Shown piece after piece: positions 32,989-41,901 of a DNA stretch of 64,000 nt. The notes beneath the pieces were generated by a model. That model made no database searches. It was not told the origin of the DNA and saw only the letters and a list, made by a program, of their open reading frames with translations. This DNA is from Thalassospira xianhensis MCCC 1A02616 (GTDB taxonomy: Bacteria; Pseudomonadota; Alphaproteobacteria; Rhodospirillales; Thalassospiraceae), in NCBI RefSeq assembly GCF_003326475.1, contig NZ_JPWA01000008.1, forward strand, positions 93,888 to 157,887, written 5' to 3'. The position numbers were made by a program, and so were the translations under genes. The number at the start of each line of letters is the position of its first letter. Within the stretch, counting starts at the first letter, position 1.

Positions 32989-35565
32989 TTAGTCATCGTC
33001 ACCTTTTTGGAGTTGCTCAAGAAATGCCGTAACCAAGATGTCTTCTACATCTCCGTCATCTTCTCCGTCATCGTCGTCATCATCGTCAGAAAGGTTACTG
33101 ATAGTCGAAGATGACCGGTCAAAATCATCAACAGCCCTTTCAATGCGTCCATGTTCCATCGGCTTGCCCTTGGGTTCCATGAAGCTATCGCTGCCGAGTG
33201 CTTCTTCAATTGCCTCATCAACATCAATTGGGTCAGCCCCCTCTTCATCGAAGTCGATTGCGGCGAGTGAGCGCATGATTGGATCGTTCGTCTGAATTTG
33301 CTTGGTCATATCGATGATGCTTCCATCGTCGACCGACGCGCCATGTTTCACTCTGGCATCAATGCGCTTATCGCGAGACGGCCCAGAGAATTCGCGGCGT
33401 GGCGGAGCAATCGGAGGCTCAGCGTCACCAAACGGAATGCCAAGGTCGTCAGGCATGCCGCCAGGCATAATGTTGCGTGGCTCAGCGAAGCCACCGCTTG
33501 CAGGCATCGTCATGCTCGTGTGGACGCGCTCAGCGAATGCCGAGGTTGCCCCGCTAATCTTTCTCCAGATATCCGACACGGCAGCACAGGCAGCTTCAAT
33601 CGGCTTCCTTTTGCCGTCCAGGACTACTTCAAAGTTCCGGGCAATCAGTGCGATTTCATCACCTTCCTCAGCCCGGGACACGACCGAGTTCAGGGCCTCT
33701 GTTTCTTTGTCTATCAGAAGCTGGATGAAATCCGGCTCATTGAGGAACCTGTTGAGAACTTCTGGTACCCTGCGCGCGCTCTCCATGTCAGCGAAGGTGG
33801 GCTTGGTCACCCGGATAAAGTGGTTTGCTCGCAACTGGACCTTGTCGAGTTCCAGCGCACTCTCAGGATTGGCATAGAAGCCGCGTGCACGGACAACTTT
33901 TTCCTGGAACATGACGTGCATGAGGCCTGGCCCCTGCTTTTTCAAGTCCGTGAAGTTGACCCTGTTCACCTCTTCAAACTGAGCGCCAGATGCCGATGCA
34001 TAGTTAAGCGACCGGCCATCATCTGCTCTTTCGAAACCACTGGTTCGAACACGCGTCACTTTATCCCCGGTTTCGACTGCCAGACGACCGGTTTCGTTCA
34101 CTTCCTCGGTACGCATGAAGATTTTGGTGTTCGTGTTCGCGATGATTGAAGCAGCTTCCTTTTCATTCAAGCGCTTCATGGCTGGAATGTCCTGAGAAGC
34201 ATAGACCATCGAGAACCCCAGCGAACGTGCCTGGGCGGCCATTAGAGCCATACCCTCAACGGTGTAGTAGCCGACCTCATCCAGGATGACCATAAATGGC
34301 GATGGGCTGTTTGTCTGACGGTTCAGAACGACGTCTGCCCAAGAGCCATCAAGCTTAGATCCGAGGGTGGCACCCATCATGCCTTTCAGGGTCGCAACCA
34401 CGATTTTTCCGAGGTTTGCGATCTCGTCACCCGAGACTTCGAGCGCCGGAAGCATGATGACAAGAATACGGCGGTTCAGAACCACATCGTACATGTCGAC
34501 TTCGCCAAATGGGGTCGCGAAGATATGGCCGTAAACGTCGGCAAGGTTACCAAGAATCTTGGTAAACTGCATTTCCAGGTAACCATGCTGGTCAAGCGTT
34601 GTCTGTGCCTGGTTCTCTTTCTTCTCAGCGTTATAGCCTGGCAGGGAGGACAGGTAGGACTGAATGCTGACGCGGATAGGTGCTGGCATATCTGGGTAAC
34701 ATTCTTCATTACCCAGTTCGACGATTGCCCGAAGGCTCATGTGTGAGCGAATGGCGCCGACGTTAAGGTCGAGCAAACCATCATCACGCAACCAGCAAAG
34801 AGCGCGAATGACACCGGTCAACATTGCAGTTGCACGGCCCTTCCACATCGCACCATCGCCGCCGACATCATCCATCAAGCTGACAATCATCTGAGTGATG
34901 CCGTCTGCCGAGCCGGTTGCCACCGGGTTCATGGTGTTGGAACGAACACTGCTGCCAATATTCTGGCGGTTGCCGTTCATAAAGTTCAGAACAAGAAGGT
35001 CGTCTTCGCGGCCAAACCGGCGGGCCATGACGTAGACTTTGGCAAACAGCGAGACGTCGCCTTTACCGTCACAGAACAGAAGTCCAGAACCCCAACTGAG
35101 CGCATTTGCTGCAAAGCTGAGAAGTGCCTCGGTTTTACCCGCACCGGTCGTTCCCAAAATGAGAAAATGCTGTCGACAGTCGTCGTTGGTCAGCCAAATC
35201 TCCTTGCCGGAAACCTGGTCATTGCCAATGAAGAAAATCCCTTTGCCAATTGTGGGCTTGCCAGTCTTTGGGTGCGCTTCATTGGGGTCGGGCATCTTCT
35301 CCTGCATTGGAATCTTGATGGGGGTCTTTTCTGTGACGGAGAGCGCCCAACTGAACAACAGCACCGCGACAATTAGCAGCCAGTCCGATAGCATGCCGTA
35401 AAGCACTGAGGCCCCGGCCATCCCGAAGAGTGTAACCACCATGTTCTGTGGTTTTCGCAGCCAATCGACTACCTTTGTCGGCACAGGACGAACGTCTCGA
35501 ACATCCAGATTGGGCGAACGTATTTGTTCGTCCGTCGCGCCATTGAAAATTGGTTTTACAGCCAT
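32989..35565 (-). CDS. DotL/TrbC-like type IVB coupling ATPase
   Basis: The 858-aa protein has two N-terminal membrane helices (about 41-56 and 60-76), a Walker A motif LGTTGAGKTEAL (about 137-148) and a Walker B motif FMVILDEVGYY. This is the FtsK/VirD4-like layout of IncI TrbC/DotL coupling proteins, which hand the DNA or protein substrate to the type IVB channel. A long C-terminal extension follows the ATPase and ends in an acidic DDDDDDDGEDDGD stretch, as in DotL tails that bind adaptors. Its promoter region contains a perfect ATAAAGGAAA inverted repeat. It should act with the DotA-like protein. Confidence 0.85.
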   Translation of the reverse strand: MAVKPIFNGATDEQIRSPNLDVRDVRPVPTKVVDWLRKPQNMVVTLFGMAGASVLYGMLSDWLLIVAVLLFSWALSVTEKTPIKIPMQEKMPDPNEAHPKTGKPTIGKGIFFIGNDQVSGKEIWLTNDDCRQHFLILGTTGAGKTEALLSFAANALSWGSGLLFCDGKGDVSLFAKVYVMARRFGREDDLLVLNFMNGNRQNIGSSVRSNTMNPVATGSADGITQMIVSLMDDVGGDGAMWKGRATAMLTGVIRALCWLRDDGLLDLNVGAIRSHMSLRAIVELGNEECYPDMPAPIRVSIQSYLSSLPGYNAEKKENQAQTTLDQHGYLEMQFTKILGNLADVYGHIFATPFGEVDMYDVVLNRRILVIMLPALEVSGDEIANLGKIVVATLKGMMGATLGSKLDGSWADVVLNRQTNSPSPFMVILDEVGYYTVEGMALMAAQARSLGFSMVYASQDIPAMKRLNEKEAASIIANTNTKIFMRTEEVNETGRLAVETGDKVTRVRTSGFERADDGRSLNYASASGAQFEEVNRVNFTDLKKQGPGLMHVMFQEKVVRARGFYANPESALELDKVQLRANHFIRVTKPTFADMESARRVPEVLNRFLNEPDFIQLLIDKETEALNSVVSRAEEGDEIALIARNFEVVLDGKRKPIEAACAAVSDIWRKISGATSAFAERVHTSMTMPASGGFAEPRNIMPGGMPDDLGIPFGDAEPPIAPPRREFSGPSRDKRIDARVKHGASVDDGSIIDMTKQIQTNDPIMRSLAAIDFDEEGADPIDVDEAIEEALGSDSFMEPKGKPMEHGRIERAVDDFDRSSSTISNLSDDDDDDDGEDDGDVEDILVTAFLEQLQKGDDD

Positions 35566-35574
35566 GCTCGACTC

Positions 35575-35614
35575 ATAAAGGAAATTAGACGGATAAGGCC
35601 CTTCTTTCCTTTAT
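35575..35614. promoter_or_regulatory. inverted repeat ATAAAGGAAA/TTTCCTTTAT
   Basis: Perfect 10-bp arms with a 20-bp spacer directly upstream of the dotL-like start. A further AAAGCAAAGTCAAAG just beyond it is repeated exactly upstream of gapR. It is a candidate operator shared by backbone genes. Confidence 0.5.
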
Positions 35615-35684
35615 GGTCACGCGATATCAAAGCAAAGTCAAAGAATAGATATCCTTGTCAACTTATTGACTTATGCCATGTAAA

Positions 35685-36638
35685 CTAATTTTTGCTTGGG
35701 GCGGTTTCTCGGGAAGACTGGATGCCAACACTGTTTGCGGCCGAACGTGCATAGGCAACGGATGTGCCCATAAAGAGCAGGTTCCATTCCTTGAAAACAC
35801 GCAGGATTTCCGGCAGAGGGTCGAACTTTCGGGCAAAGTCTTCTTTTTTGGCCGGTGTTGCATTCGCAAGGTGGGAAACAACCTGGCGTGCTTTACGTTC
35901 GTAAACGGACGTCATGACTTCACTCAGCCGGTTACTGTAGGTTTGGACGACAGAACGTCGGTCTGACGGTCTGGTTTCGTCATTGCAGACATGTTGGGCC
36001 GCCTCGAGGGACGCTTTCAAAACGGCATCTGACATGGCAGCGATAAGTGTGCTCCTGTCATGGCGGAAATCATAGACCATAACCGCTTTCATCATGTTCA
36101 GCGTTACGGTCGCCGCTGTCATCTCTAACGAGGCTACATCCGAGATGTTCTGGTCCGCAAAAATGCTTCTGTCCAGTCCCTCGTCGACAAGATGGAATGC
36201 TGCGGCATGGCTTTTGGCGATACCGTCGATATCGACCGAAGCAAGGCCTCCTTCACGAATGCAATTGGCCACAATTTCGGCGGCAGCGTGCCGAAATGGC
36301 CGAATTTCGTTGTTCGAAGGCTTTTCTTTTTTGGTAAACTGCGCAGCAATTGCGCCTGCGAGTTTCGTTGAAGTCGCAATCGCGGTCGCAAGGTCTGCAC
36401 CGTTAATCAACGGCTCCGGAGAATCAGAGACTTTTGCAAAGGCTGAAAAAAGAGGGCCATTTTCATTGGCAAATTGCTGGGCGGCAACACGGAATTTGAA
36501 TGGATCAAGTACGGTTCCGTCTCCCCCTTTCATTGGGACCGGTGGCTCCACCGGCAGAGATGACGAGAGCATGGTTGTTCTTGAAGCGGCTGCGTTTGCA
36601 AACAAACCCTGCTTCGATTTTACGGTGTCTTCAGACAT
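35685..36638 (-). CDS. hypothetical transfer-linked protein with GLFA motif
   Basis: This 317-aa helical protein has no signal peptide or membrane segment. Near its N-terminus it has QGLFANAAASRTTML, a motif repeated in the 582-aa protein of the downstream plus operon and in the SSB-like protein. The rest is alanine-rich and helical (KFRVAAQQFANENGPLFSAF). It is 37 bp downstream of another unknown minus-strand gene and just upstream of the dotL-like gene, so a role in the type IVB system is likely. I recognise no named family. Confidence 0.6.
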   Translation of the reverse strand: MSEDTVKSKQGLFANAAASRTTMLSSSLPVEPPVPMKGGDGTVLDPFKFRVAAQQFANENGPLFSAFAKVSDSPEPLINGADLATAIATSTKLAGAIAAQFTKKEKPSNNEIRPFRHAAAEIVANCIREGGLASVDIDGIAKSHAAAFHLVDEGLDRSIFADQNISDVASLEMTAATVTLNMMKAVMVYDFRHDRSTLIAAMSDAVLKASLEAAQHVCNDETRPSDRRSVVQTYSNRLSEVMTSVYERKARQVVSHLANATPAKKEDFARKFDPLPEILRVFKEWNLLFMGTSVAYARSAANSVGIQSSRETAPSKN

Positions 36639-36675
36639 TCCTGTTTCCTTACTGAATGGTGTTTTCTCAGAGCGG

Positions 36676-37806
36676 TTACACGCTAAAAGCTACGCGAACG
36701 TCGATATCGACGGCGAATTCTGTGTCGAAGTGATGTTTGGCCAACCACCGCGTGAACTGAAGGACCATATCATCGAGCAGATACTCGACGCCCTCCTCAT
36801 TGGTCCTATCCTTTTGGGCTGAAGAAAGTTTGTCGATGATCGGCATCATCAACAGGAATTTGGTGGCTGGAGATATGCTGACCACTTTATAACCCATGAG
36901 CGCGTTGGGGTCTGTCCTGAGACGCACATAGAACCCGCCTTTACCTTCATTGGATGCCACAACCGGCGCCCAATCTTCAGCCGCAGATATCAGCAGGGCT
37001 GGCAGCAAGAAGTCCGGGGCAGCAACATCAACATGGGAGAGCTGGACACCGGCGACATAGATGGGATCAAACTGACACCTGTTTTCCACCGCATTTCGAA
37101 TGAGCAGAATCAGAGGGTCGTCTTCCTTGATGTCCGGCACCGGCTCCTTAATCGCCTGGGAGCCGACCAGAGTAGCAACAGGAGCCGTTTGCACAGCACC
37201 TTCCTTGGAAGCCTTCACGTCAGCCTGAACAGCCTCTTTGGGGCCATGTTCATCGACATGCTCTGTTGGCACGGCGTCCTTTGATAGGTTCACAGTCCCC
37301 TTGTCAAAGGCAGATCGCCACTTCAATTGTTTGCCTGTAACCTCGCCGGGCTTGTATGGCGTCGCTCGGGGCGCTAATCGGCGGAACAGGGCTGCCATAC
37401 CCTCCTCACCGAGCGCCTGCCCTTCATTGGAGGACACCGCGTCCCCAACGCCATCCAACTCACCCTGAAACAAAATGTTTGGGTCTGTCGGAAAATCTGG
37501 CCGAGGCGTATCTTTCAAAAACAGGATCGCGTTCGGCCGTCCAGCGAAAGAAAGCGCCAGGCCATCAGCTATGTCCGGCAGGTACAGGTCGCCGAATGTC
37601 TCGCTATCAAAGTCATATTCCTGCATTTCTTCGACGACGATGACGCAGCACGGACGTTTGGTCGGGTGCGCAACAAGATAGCCCGGCAGCTCGCCACCTT
37701 TCTGGAATACGACGTGCGTGTCATCCAATGTGCTTTCAAGCACTCGGATAACGAATTCGTCAGACGAATTATCCTGAGTAGGCAACGCGGGTACAAGGCG
37801 TGACAT
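36676..37806 (-). CDS. hypothetical transfer-linked protein, 376 aa
   Basis: No named family is recognised. It is a soluble two-part protein. The first ~160 residues are beta-rich (FVIRVLESTLDDTHVVFQKG, KRPCCVIVVEEM). A low-complexity Pro/Lys/Val linker (170-230) leads to a second alpha/beta domain ending FAVDIDVRVAFSV. The ATG at MSRLVPALP is preferred over a TTG two codons earlier. It leads the minus-strand unit with the 317-aa protein and probably dotL. Confidence 0.6.
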   Translation of the reverse strand: MSRLVPALPTQDNSSDEFVIRVLESTLDDTHVVFQKGGELPGYLVAHPTKRPCCVIVVEEMQEYDFDSETFGDLYLPDIADGLALSFAGRPNAILFLKDTPRPDFPTDPNILFQGELDGVGDAVSSNEGQALGEEGMAALFRRLAPRATPYKPGEVTGKQLKWRSAFDKGTVNLSKDAVPTEHVDEHGPKEAVQADVKASKEGAVQTAPVATLVGSQAIKEPVPDIKEDDPLILLIRNAVENRCQFDPIYVAGVQLSHVDVAAPDFLLPALLISAAEDWAPVVASNEGKGGFYVRLRTDPNALMGYKVVSISPATKFLLMMPIIDKLSSAQKDRTNEEGVEYLLDDMVLQFTRWLAKHHFDTEFAVDIDVRVAFSV

Positions 37807-37911
37807 TAACAAAAACCCCTTTTAAAGGAAAACGCGACAAGTTACAGTTTTATCCAGAAGGATTATTCGCGCAAGCCTTCTTGGTTATTCTTTAAATAAG
37901 GTCACACCCGG

Positions 37912-38460
37912 ATGCATTCCTCAAGGAAAAGAAACGAGCTCCTTCCTATTCTAAAGAGCAATAACTTCGATCTGTACCATCCTTTCATCGGATGGGCCGC
38001 GTCGTACTATAAGGGCGGGGCTCTGAGGACAGACCAAGGCAATGTGTTCATGGGCGAGCGGGCCGCCCGTCGCTTTTCGATTGGCCTTGATGATGACAAC
38101 GTGCCTGTTTTTGGCATTGCCAACGACGACGTGGAAGCCGTGCTGTCGGTTAAATGGAGCAGTGTCGCCTTTGTGCGCGGTGTCCAGCGAAAGGACTGGG
38201 TCGTCCTGGCTTGCAAAGATGCGCGTGTCAACGAGCCTCGCGCCGACGATCCCATTGCACTGCGCATGTGGCTCCCGACCAGCATTGGATTGCTTGACGG
38301 GTGGGTTGGGTTTACCGAAATCGAGACAATCCGTTTTAAAGAGACGACCATTTACAAGGGAAAGCCGATTGCGAGCTCCGAGTTTCTGACAGTTCTCCCG
38401 CTGGCATTCAAGGGCAACTGGGAAAAGGCTGCGGAAGTCCCCGCCGAGGTTAAAAAGTGA
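37912..38460 (+). CDS. hypothetical protein, 182 aa
   Basis: No family is recognised. It is a beta-rich soluble protein (VLSVKWSSVAFVRGVQRKDW, WVGFTEIETIRFKETTIY). Its stop overlaps the GTG start of the next gene (GTGA), so the two are translationally coupled. It is divergent from the 376-aa gene across a ~100-bp region containing CCTTTTAAAGG. Confidence 0.6.
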   Translation: MHSSRKRNELLPILKSNNFDLYHPFIGWAASYYKGGALRTDQGNVFMGERAARRFSIGLDDDNVPVFGIANDDVEAVLSVKWSSVAFVRGVQRKDWVVLACKDARVNEPRADDPIALRMWLPTSIGLLDGWVGFTEIETIRFKETTIYKGKPIASSEFLTVLPLAFKGNWEKAAEVPAEVKK

Positions 38461-38741
38461 AACCTGGGTCTCTCGCTTCTCTCCCCTCCCCACTTCTTCC
38501 TCGGTTGACCAAGGAAGAATTGACACCATTACAGGAAAGAATGCTGGGGCATTATCTGCATAATGGAATGACGCTTAAAGATTTGGCCGCTGCTTTCCAG
38601 GATTTGCCGCGCAGGGATGCGGTCCTGGCCCTAGAGGGATTGATAAACAAGGGGTTCGTTCACCTGGTGAGAAAGCATGGGCTAACCTGTATCGAAAAGC
38701 TCCCTGCCGCCGAGTTCACCGTCCGGCACACTCTTAGATAA
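38457..38741 (+). CDS. small winged-helix-like protein, 94 aa
   Basis: A GTG start overlaps the previous stop. The sequence TPLQERMLGHYLHNGMTLKD plus LAAAFQDLPRRDAVLALEGL and NKGFVHLVRKHG has the helix-helix-helix-wing pattern of a MarR/winged-helix DNA-binding domain. It is probably a regulator of its own operon; the target is unknown. It is followed by a strong terminator. Confidence 0.6.
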   Translation: MKPGSLASLPSPLLPRLTKEELTPLQERMLGHYLHNGMTLKDLAAAFQDLPRRDAVLALEGLINKGFVHLVRKHGLTCIEKLPAAEFTVRHTLR

Positions 38742-38768
38742 TTCCCCTACAAGGCCATCCCCCATACA

Positions 38769-38804
38769 AAAAAGGCACATCTACAGCGAGAGGTGCCTTT
38801 TTTG
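38769..38804. terminator. bidirectional terminator
   Basis: AAAAAAGGCAC and GTGCCTTTTTT, with an inner TCT/AGA pair, give a stem with A-run and T-run on either side. It sits between the convergent winged-helix gene and gapR and can serve both. Confidence 0.8.
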
Positions 38805-38824
38805 CGAGCTGAAACGTCGAACGG

Positions 38825-39070
38825 TCAGGACATGCCCAAGGCACGTTTGTAGACTTCGAGGATTTCTTCCTGTTCCGTACGCTCATGGTCTTCCATTTTG
38901 CGCAGTCGGACAATCTGGCGAAGGATTTTCACGTCGTAACCAAGCGCCTTGGCTTCGCCGTAAACTTCCTTGATATCACCCATAAGGTTGGCTTTTTCTT
39001 CTTCAAGGCGTTCGATGCGTTCGATATAACTCACGAGCTGATCGGCAGCAATTCCACCAACTTCGGTCAT
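38825..39070 (-). CDS. gapR: GapR (DUF2312) nucleoid-associated protein
   Basis: The product (81 aa from MTEVGGIAADQ) carries the DUF2312 signature: ADQLVSYIERIERLEEEKAN, IKEVYGEAKALGYDVKILRQ and RLRKMEDHERTEQEEIL. GapR is an alphaproteobacterial dimeric coiled-coil protein that encircles overtwisted AT-rich DNA ahead of replication and transcription and stimulates topoisomerases. A plasmid copy could help replication or transfer of this element, which also encodes a topoisomerase. The start is supported by AAAGGATACCTGC; an earlier in-frame start is not conserved. Confidence 0.92.
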   Translation of the reverse strand: MTEVGGIAADQLVSYIERIERLEEEKANLMGDIKEVYGEAKALGYDVKILRQIVRLRKMEDHERTEQEEILEVYKRALGMS

Positions 39071-39133
39071 GCAGGTATCCTTTAAATAGTTTGTTGACAG
39101 GTTGCAGGCGTGAATATGCAATCCTCAAAAAGC

Positions 39134-39170
39134 AAAGTCAAAGGAAAACTTTCAATTATCCTTTGACTTT
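39134..39170. promoter_or_regulatory. 12-bp inverted repeat AAAGTCAAAGGA/TCCTTTGACTTT
   Basis: Perfect 12-bp arms with a 13-bp spacer lie upstream of gapR and just after the end of the next minus-strand gene. It could be the terminator of that gene (T-rich flanks) or an operator. It shares AAAGCAAAGTCAAAG with the region before dotL. Confidence 0.55.
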
Positions 39171-39199
39171 TTCTTTGGCCTGCACTCGTAAGCAGTCAG

Positions 39200-39436
39200 C
39201 TACATCCGCATTGTCGGTCGCGGCGTATGGGCGTTAGCCAACTCGGGTGCCGGTTCATTGTTTGGAGCGTTATCAAGGTCTCGCCCAACCTTTTCTTCCA
39301 GCGCTGGAGCCACTTGAAAGCTTAGTGACAACACATCACATGCAGTCAGCATCGCGATGCGCTCCAAATCTGTTGCGGGCGGAGCTGCTTCATCTAGACA
39401 GGTTGCTCCAAAGAGACTTTGCATCTCAACTCTCAT
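39200..39436 (-). CDS. hypothetical small protein, 78 aa
   Basis: No family is recognised. It has a leucine-rich helical centre (LERIAMLTACDVLSLSFQVA) and a Pro/Asn-rich tail. TTTAAGGAAA precedes the ATG. It lies between gapR and the divergent transfer-linked operon. Confidence 0.45.
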   Translation of the reverse strand: MRVEMQSLFGATCLDEAAPPATDLERIAMLTACDVLSLSFQVAPALEEKVGRDLDNAPNNEPAPELANAHTPRPTMRM

Positions 39437-39530
39437 TTTCCTTAAATCCTTCTTGGTGAATTTCTTGTTCTCGGAATATGCTATAAGAAATCCTTACCAA
39501 ATGGCAGTAAAAAGTCGGATCTAAAGCAAA

Positions 39531-40001
39531 ATGCTAGACATGACAGAGCATACTTTTTCTCTTTGGCTGCAAAAGCTTCCGGAAGATATCCGTGAAGCCG
39601 TCTTGTCTGACGGCGGCACCTCGTCCGAAGGGGACGGAATTCTGGTGTCTGTTCTGCGCGATGATGTCGCCCCATCCCAGATTCCCGAACTGGTTCGAGA
39701 ATATCCGCAGGATGTTCGGGCGTTCGGGCGGGCGCGGCGTATCCGACTGATGGCCTGGATGGCCAAGAAAACCTATCCAGACTCTCATGCCGTCTTTCGC
39801 AAGCTGACCGGCGAGGAAGAAGACGGGTCCGGGTCCAATAGCGAGACCGGTGAGCTGTTTCTCGAAGATATCAAGATTTTCGCGGAAGTCATCTCCAAAC
39901 GGCAGATTCAACGCATGGCTTCCGAGAACCGGCTTGATGCCGTTGTTGAGACGGCCAAAACACTCGAAAACGAGATCACGTTCTCGCAAGGAGGAATGTA
40001 A
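39531..40001 (+). CDS. hypothetical protein, first gene of transfer-linked operon
   Basis: This 156-aa soluble protein has no recognised family (SLWLQKLPEDIREAVLSDGG start; ETGELFLEDIKIFAEVISKR near the end). It begins a tight plus-strand operon: next gene 2 bp away, then two further genes and a topoisomerase. The start may also be the ATG three codons later. The upstream region has AAATCCTT half-sites like those before dotA. Confidence 0.6.
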   Translation: MLDMTEHTFSLWLQKLPEDIREAVLSDGGTSSEGDGILVSVLRDDVAPSQIPELVREYPQDVRAFGRARRIRLMAWMAKKTYPDSHAVFRKLTGEEEDGSGSNSETGELFLEDIKIFAEVISKRQIQRMASENRLDAVVETAKTLENEITFSQGGM

Positions 40002-40003
40002 CC

Positions 40004-40618
40004 ATGACAATGACAAAGAAAGCGCTTTTCAACGCGTCCATCGGGTCGCTGATGATTGCAGCTGTAGGTCTCACCTCCTTCGATGCTCATGCGCTGACTT
40101 CGACGGAGATGGAGGCAGGCTGCCTTACAGATGTTGCCATGGCGACAGATGACGCGCGCGAAGAAGCAATCAACCGTCACCTGCTCCTTGCCGAAGGTGC
40201 CTTTTCGGAGATGACCGAAACCTTCTCGGATATGTCCTGCCTGGAAAACCTTCTCGATGGAGGTATGGACATCTTCTTCTCTCCGCCGTCTCTTGGCAGC
40301 CTTCTCAACAAGCTGAAGAATGCCGTGTGCCGCAAGGCCAAGTCGATGCTCAACGAAGCTGTAGCACCGCTTAACCGGGCAGCAAACGCATCATTGAACG
40401 TTGGGGAAATTGCCCCCGGCATCAATCTTGGTAGCGTCAATGGTGGTCTGAAAACCCGTTTCAAGGGAAATGGCGACAATCAGGTCAAAACGAACATTGG
40501 CAGCGTGCTAAGCGGCGGCTCCAAAAGCAAGCGCGACGTGATCTTTGATGCTGCTGAGGTCGGCAACGGGATTTACGACGACATCCCGCGTTATGAATTT
40601 AACCCGAATGCGCAGTAA
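40004..40618 (+). CDS. exported protein of transfer-linked operon
   Basis: A signal peptide (SIGSLMIAAVGLTSFDAHA, cleavage about residue 31) is followed by a mature ~170-aa protein with three cysteines (EAGCLT, DMSCLE, AVCRKA) and a glycine-rich end. No named family is recognised. Operon position with a second exported protein and a topoisomerase, near type IVB genes, suggests a periplasmic part of the transfer apparatus. Confidence 0.65.
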   Translation: MTMTKKALFNASIGSLMIAAVGLTSFDAHALTSTEMEAGCLTDVAMATDDAREEAINRHLLLAEGAFSEMTETFSDMSCLENLLDGGMDIFFSPPSLGSLLNKLKNAVCRKAKSMLNEAVAPLNRAANASLNVGEIAPGINLGSVNGGLKTRFKGNGDNQVKTNIGSVLSGGSKSKRDVIFDAAEVGNGIYDDIPRYEFNPNAQ

Positions 40619-40642
40619 GCGGACATCGCGGAGGACTTAATC

Positions 40643-41863
40643 ATGTCAGTTCGAAATTATCTATTTAGCGGGATACTGTCCCTCTTCGCTTTGGTCGCCA
40701 TGTCCACCGTATTTTCGGCAGCACCACTGCGTACCGCGGATGCCGCGTGCTGCGTTGCATACGAAAGTTGGCACGTCGAGGCGACTGTCGATAAGGCTGA
40801 AAAATCCATCAACGCTGAAATTGCCATGATGGAATCATCTATCGTGGAAGCTCTGCGTCAGGCCACCGGTCAGCTCTCCGGAAACATGAAGGAAGGTCTC
40901 GCCGGGAATGCCCAGATTGCCGATCTTGCCGACAAACGTGACGTTCAGCGCGCCCTGGAAAAAGAACGCCTGGATGCGACGTCAGCATCTATCTCTGGGG
41001 CATCAACCTGTAACGTTGTGACCGGCACCGTGGGCTCTCAGGATTTGGAGGCAGCGTCGAAGGAATGGGCCGGTTCTGTATCTGACCTTCAGGTTGCATA
41101 CGACGCCGGTGAGGCTGGTGCAGCTACGGCAGGCAAGGGACCGGCTATCGAGGCCCGTCTTGAAATGCACTGCCGCCTCTACGCTACTCAGGAAGACGTC
41201 GACCGTGGCATTTGTAAAACTGTCGCCTCCGAAGAAGACGGAATGGCAGGCAAGGACCGAAATGTCCGCACATTGTTGGACGCCAAGAACAGCGTTCTGT
41301 CTCCAAAGGAGCAGGATGCTGCTGTAGTGTTCCTCAACGGTGCTTTGAACCCCTCCCCGCTTGGCGCGGTGTCTTCCGGCATGATGCAGTCGGAAAACGG
41401 CAGAGCTATCGCTGCAAAACGTGAAGACAGCATCAAGCGGCAGTCCATCATCAACAACGTGGGCACCACGCTGGCTTCCAGATATGTCCCCATGGACATC
41501 GAAGTTGTCGGTACAGAAAGCGGTAAAGTTTCCGCACAGGTTCTCAAGGACTGGGCAGAAGCCACTTCCAAGCTGGTTCTGGGGTATGACCCCGATCCCG
41601 ACGTCGAAAACTTTCCAGACGGCGTATCCTACGAAGCCAGGATGGAGCTTCAGTCAAAGTCCTGGTTTATGAACCCAACCTGGGCAATCGCCAATGATGC
41701 AGCAACAGAACCGACGCAGGTTCTCAAAGACATGGCGATGATGCAGGCCTTCCAGATTTATCAGAACTACGACATCTCCAAGACACTGCGAGAAACTTCT
41801 CTGTCTCTTGCAACGATCGCATCCATTCTGGAAGCAGGGTATCGCCAGGACAACAACCTGTAG
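40643..41863 (+). CDS. exported protein, possible type IVB transfer component
   Basis: The 406-aa product has a signal peptide (FSGILSLFALVAMSTVFSAA) ending near ADAACC, then a long helical mature region with paired cysteines (ACCVAYES, STCNVV, MHCRLY, GICKTV). In the second half, SRYVPMDIEVVGTESGK and YEARMELQSKSWFMNPTWAI are tryptophan-bearing segments. It resembles periplasmic conjugation proteins in architecture, but I cannot name a family. CGCGGAGGAC precedes the start. Confidence 0.65.
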   Translation: MSVRNYLFSGILSLFALVAMSTVFSAAPLRTADAACCVAYESWHVEATVDKAEKSINAEIAMMESSIVEALRQATGQLSGNMKEGLAGNAQIADLADKRDVQRALEKERLDATSASISGASTCNVVTGTVGSQDLEAASKEWAGSVSDLQVAYDAGEAGAATAGKGPAIEARLEMHCRLYATQEDVDRGICKTVASEEDGMAGKDRNVRTLLDAKNSVLSPKEQDAAVVFLNGALNPSPLGAVSSGMMQSENGRAIAAKREDSIKRQSIINNVGTTLASRYVPMDIEVVGTESGKVSAQVLKDWAEATSKLVLGYDPDPDVENFPDGVSYEARMELQSKSWFMNPTWAIANDAATEPTQVLKDMAMMQAFQIYQNYDISKTLRETSLSLATIASILEAGYRQDNNL

Positions 41864-41901
41864 TCTTTGGTGCAAGGAGTTCTTTGGAAAGAGGTATTAG
41901 G

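Noticed and set aside
33298..34149. 283-codon plus-strand frame
   Set aside because: Antisense to the DotL-like ATPase; no motif or start site.
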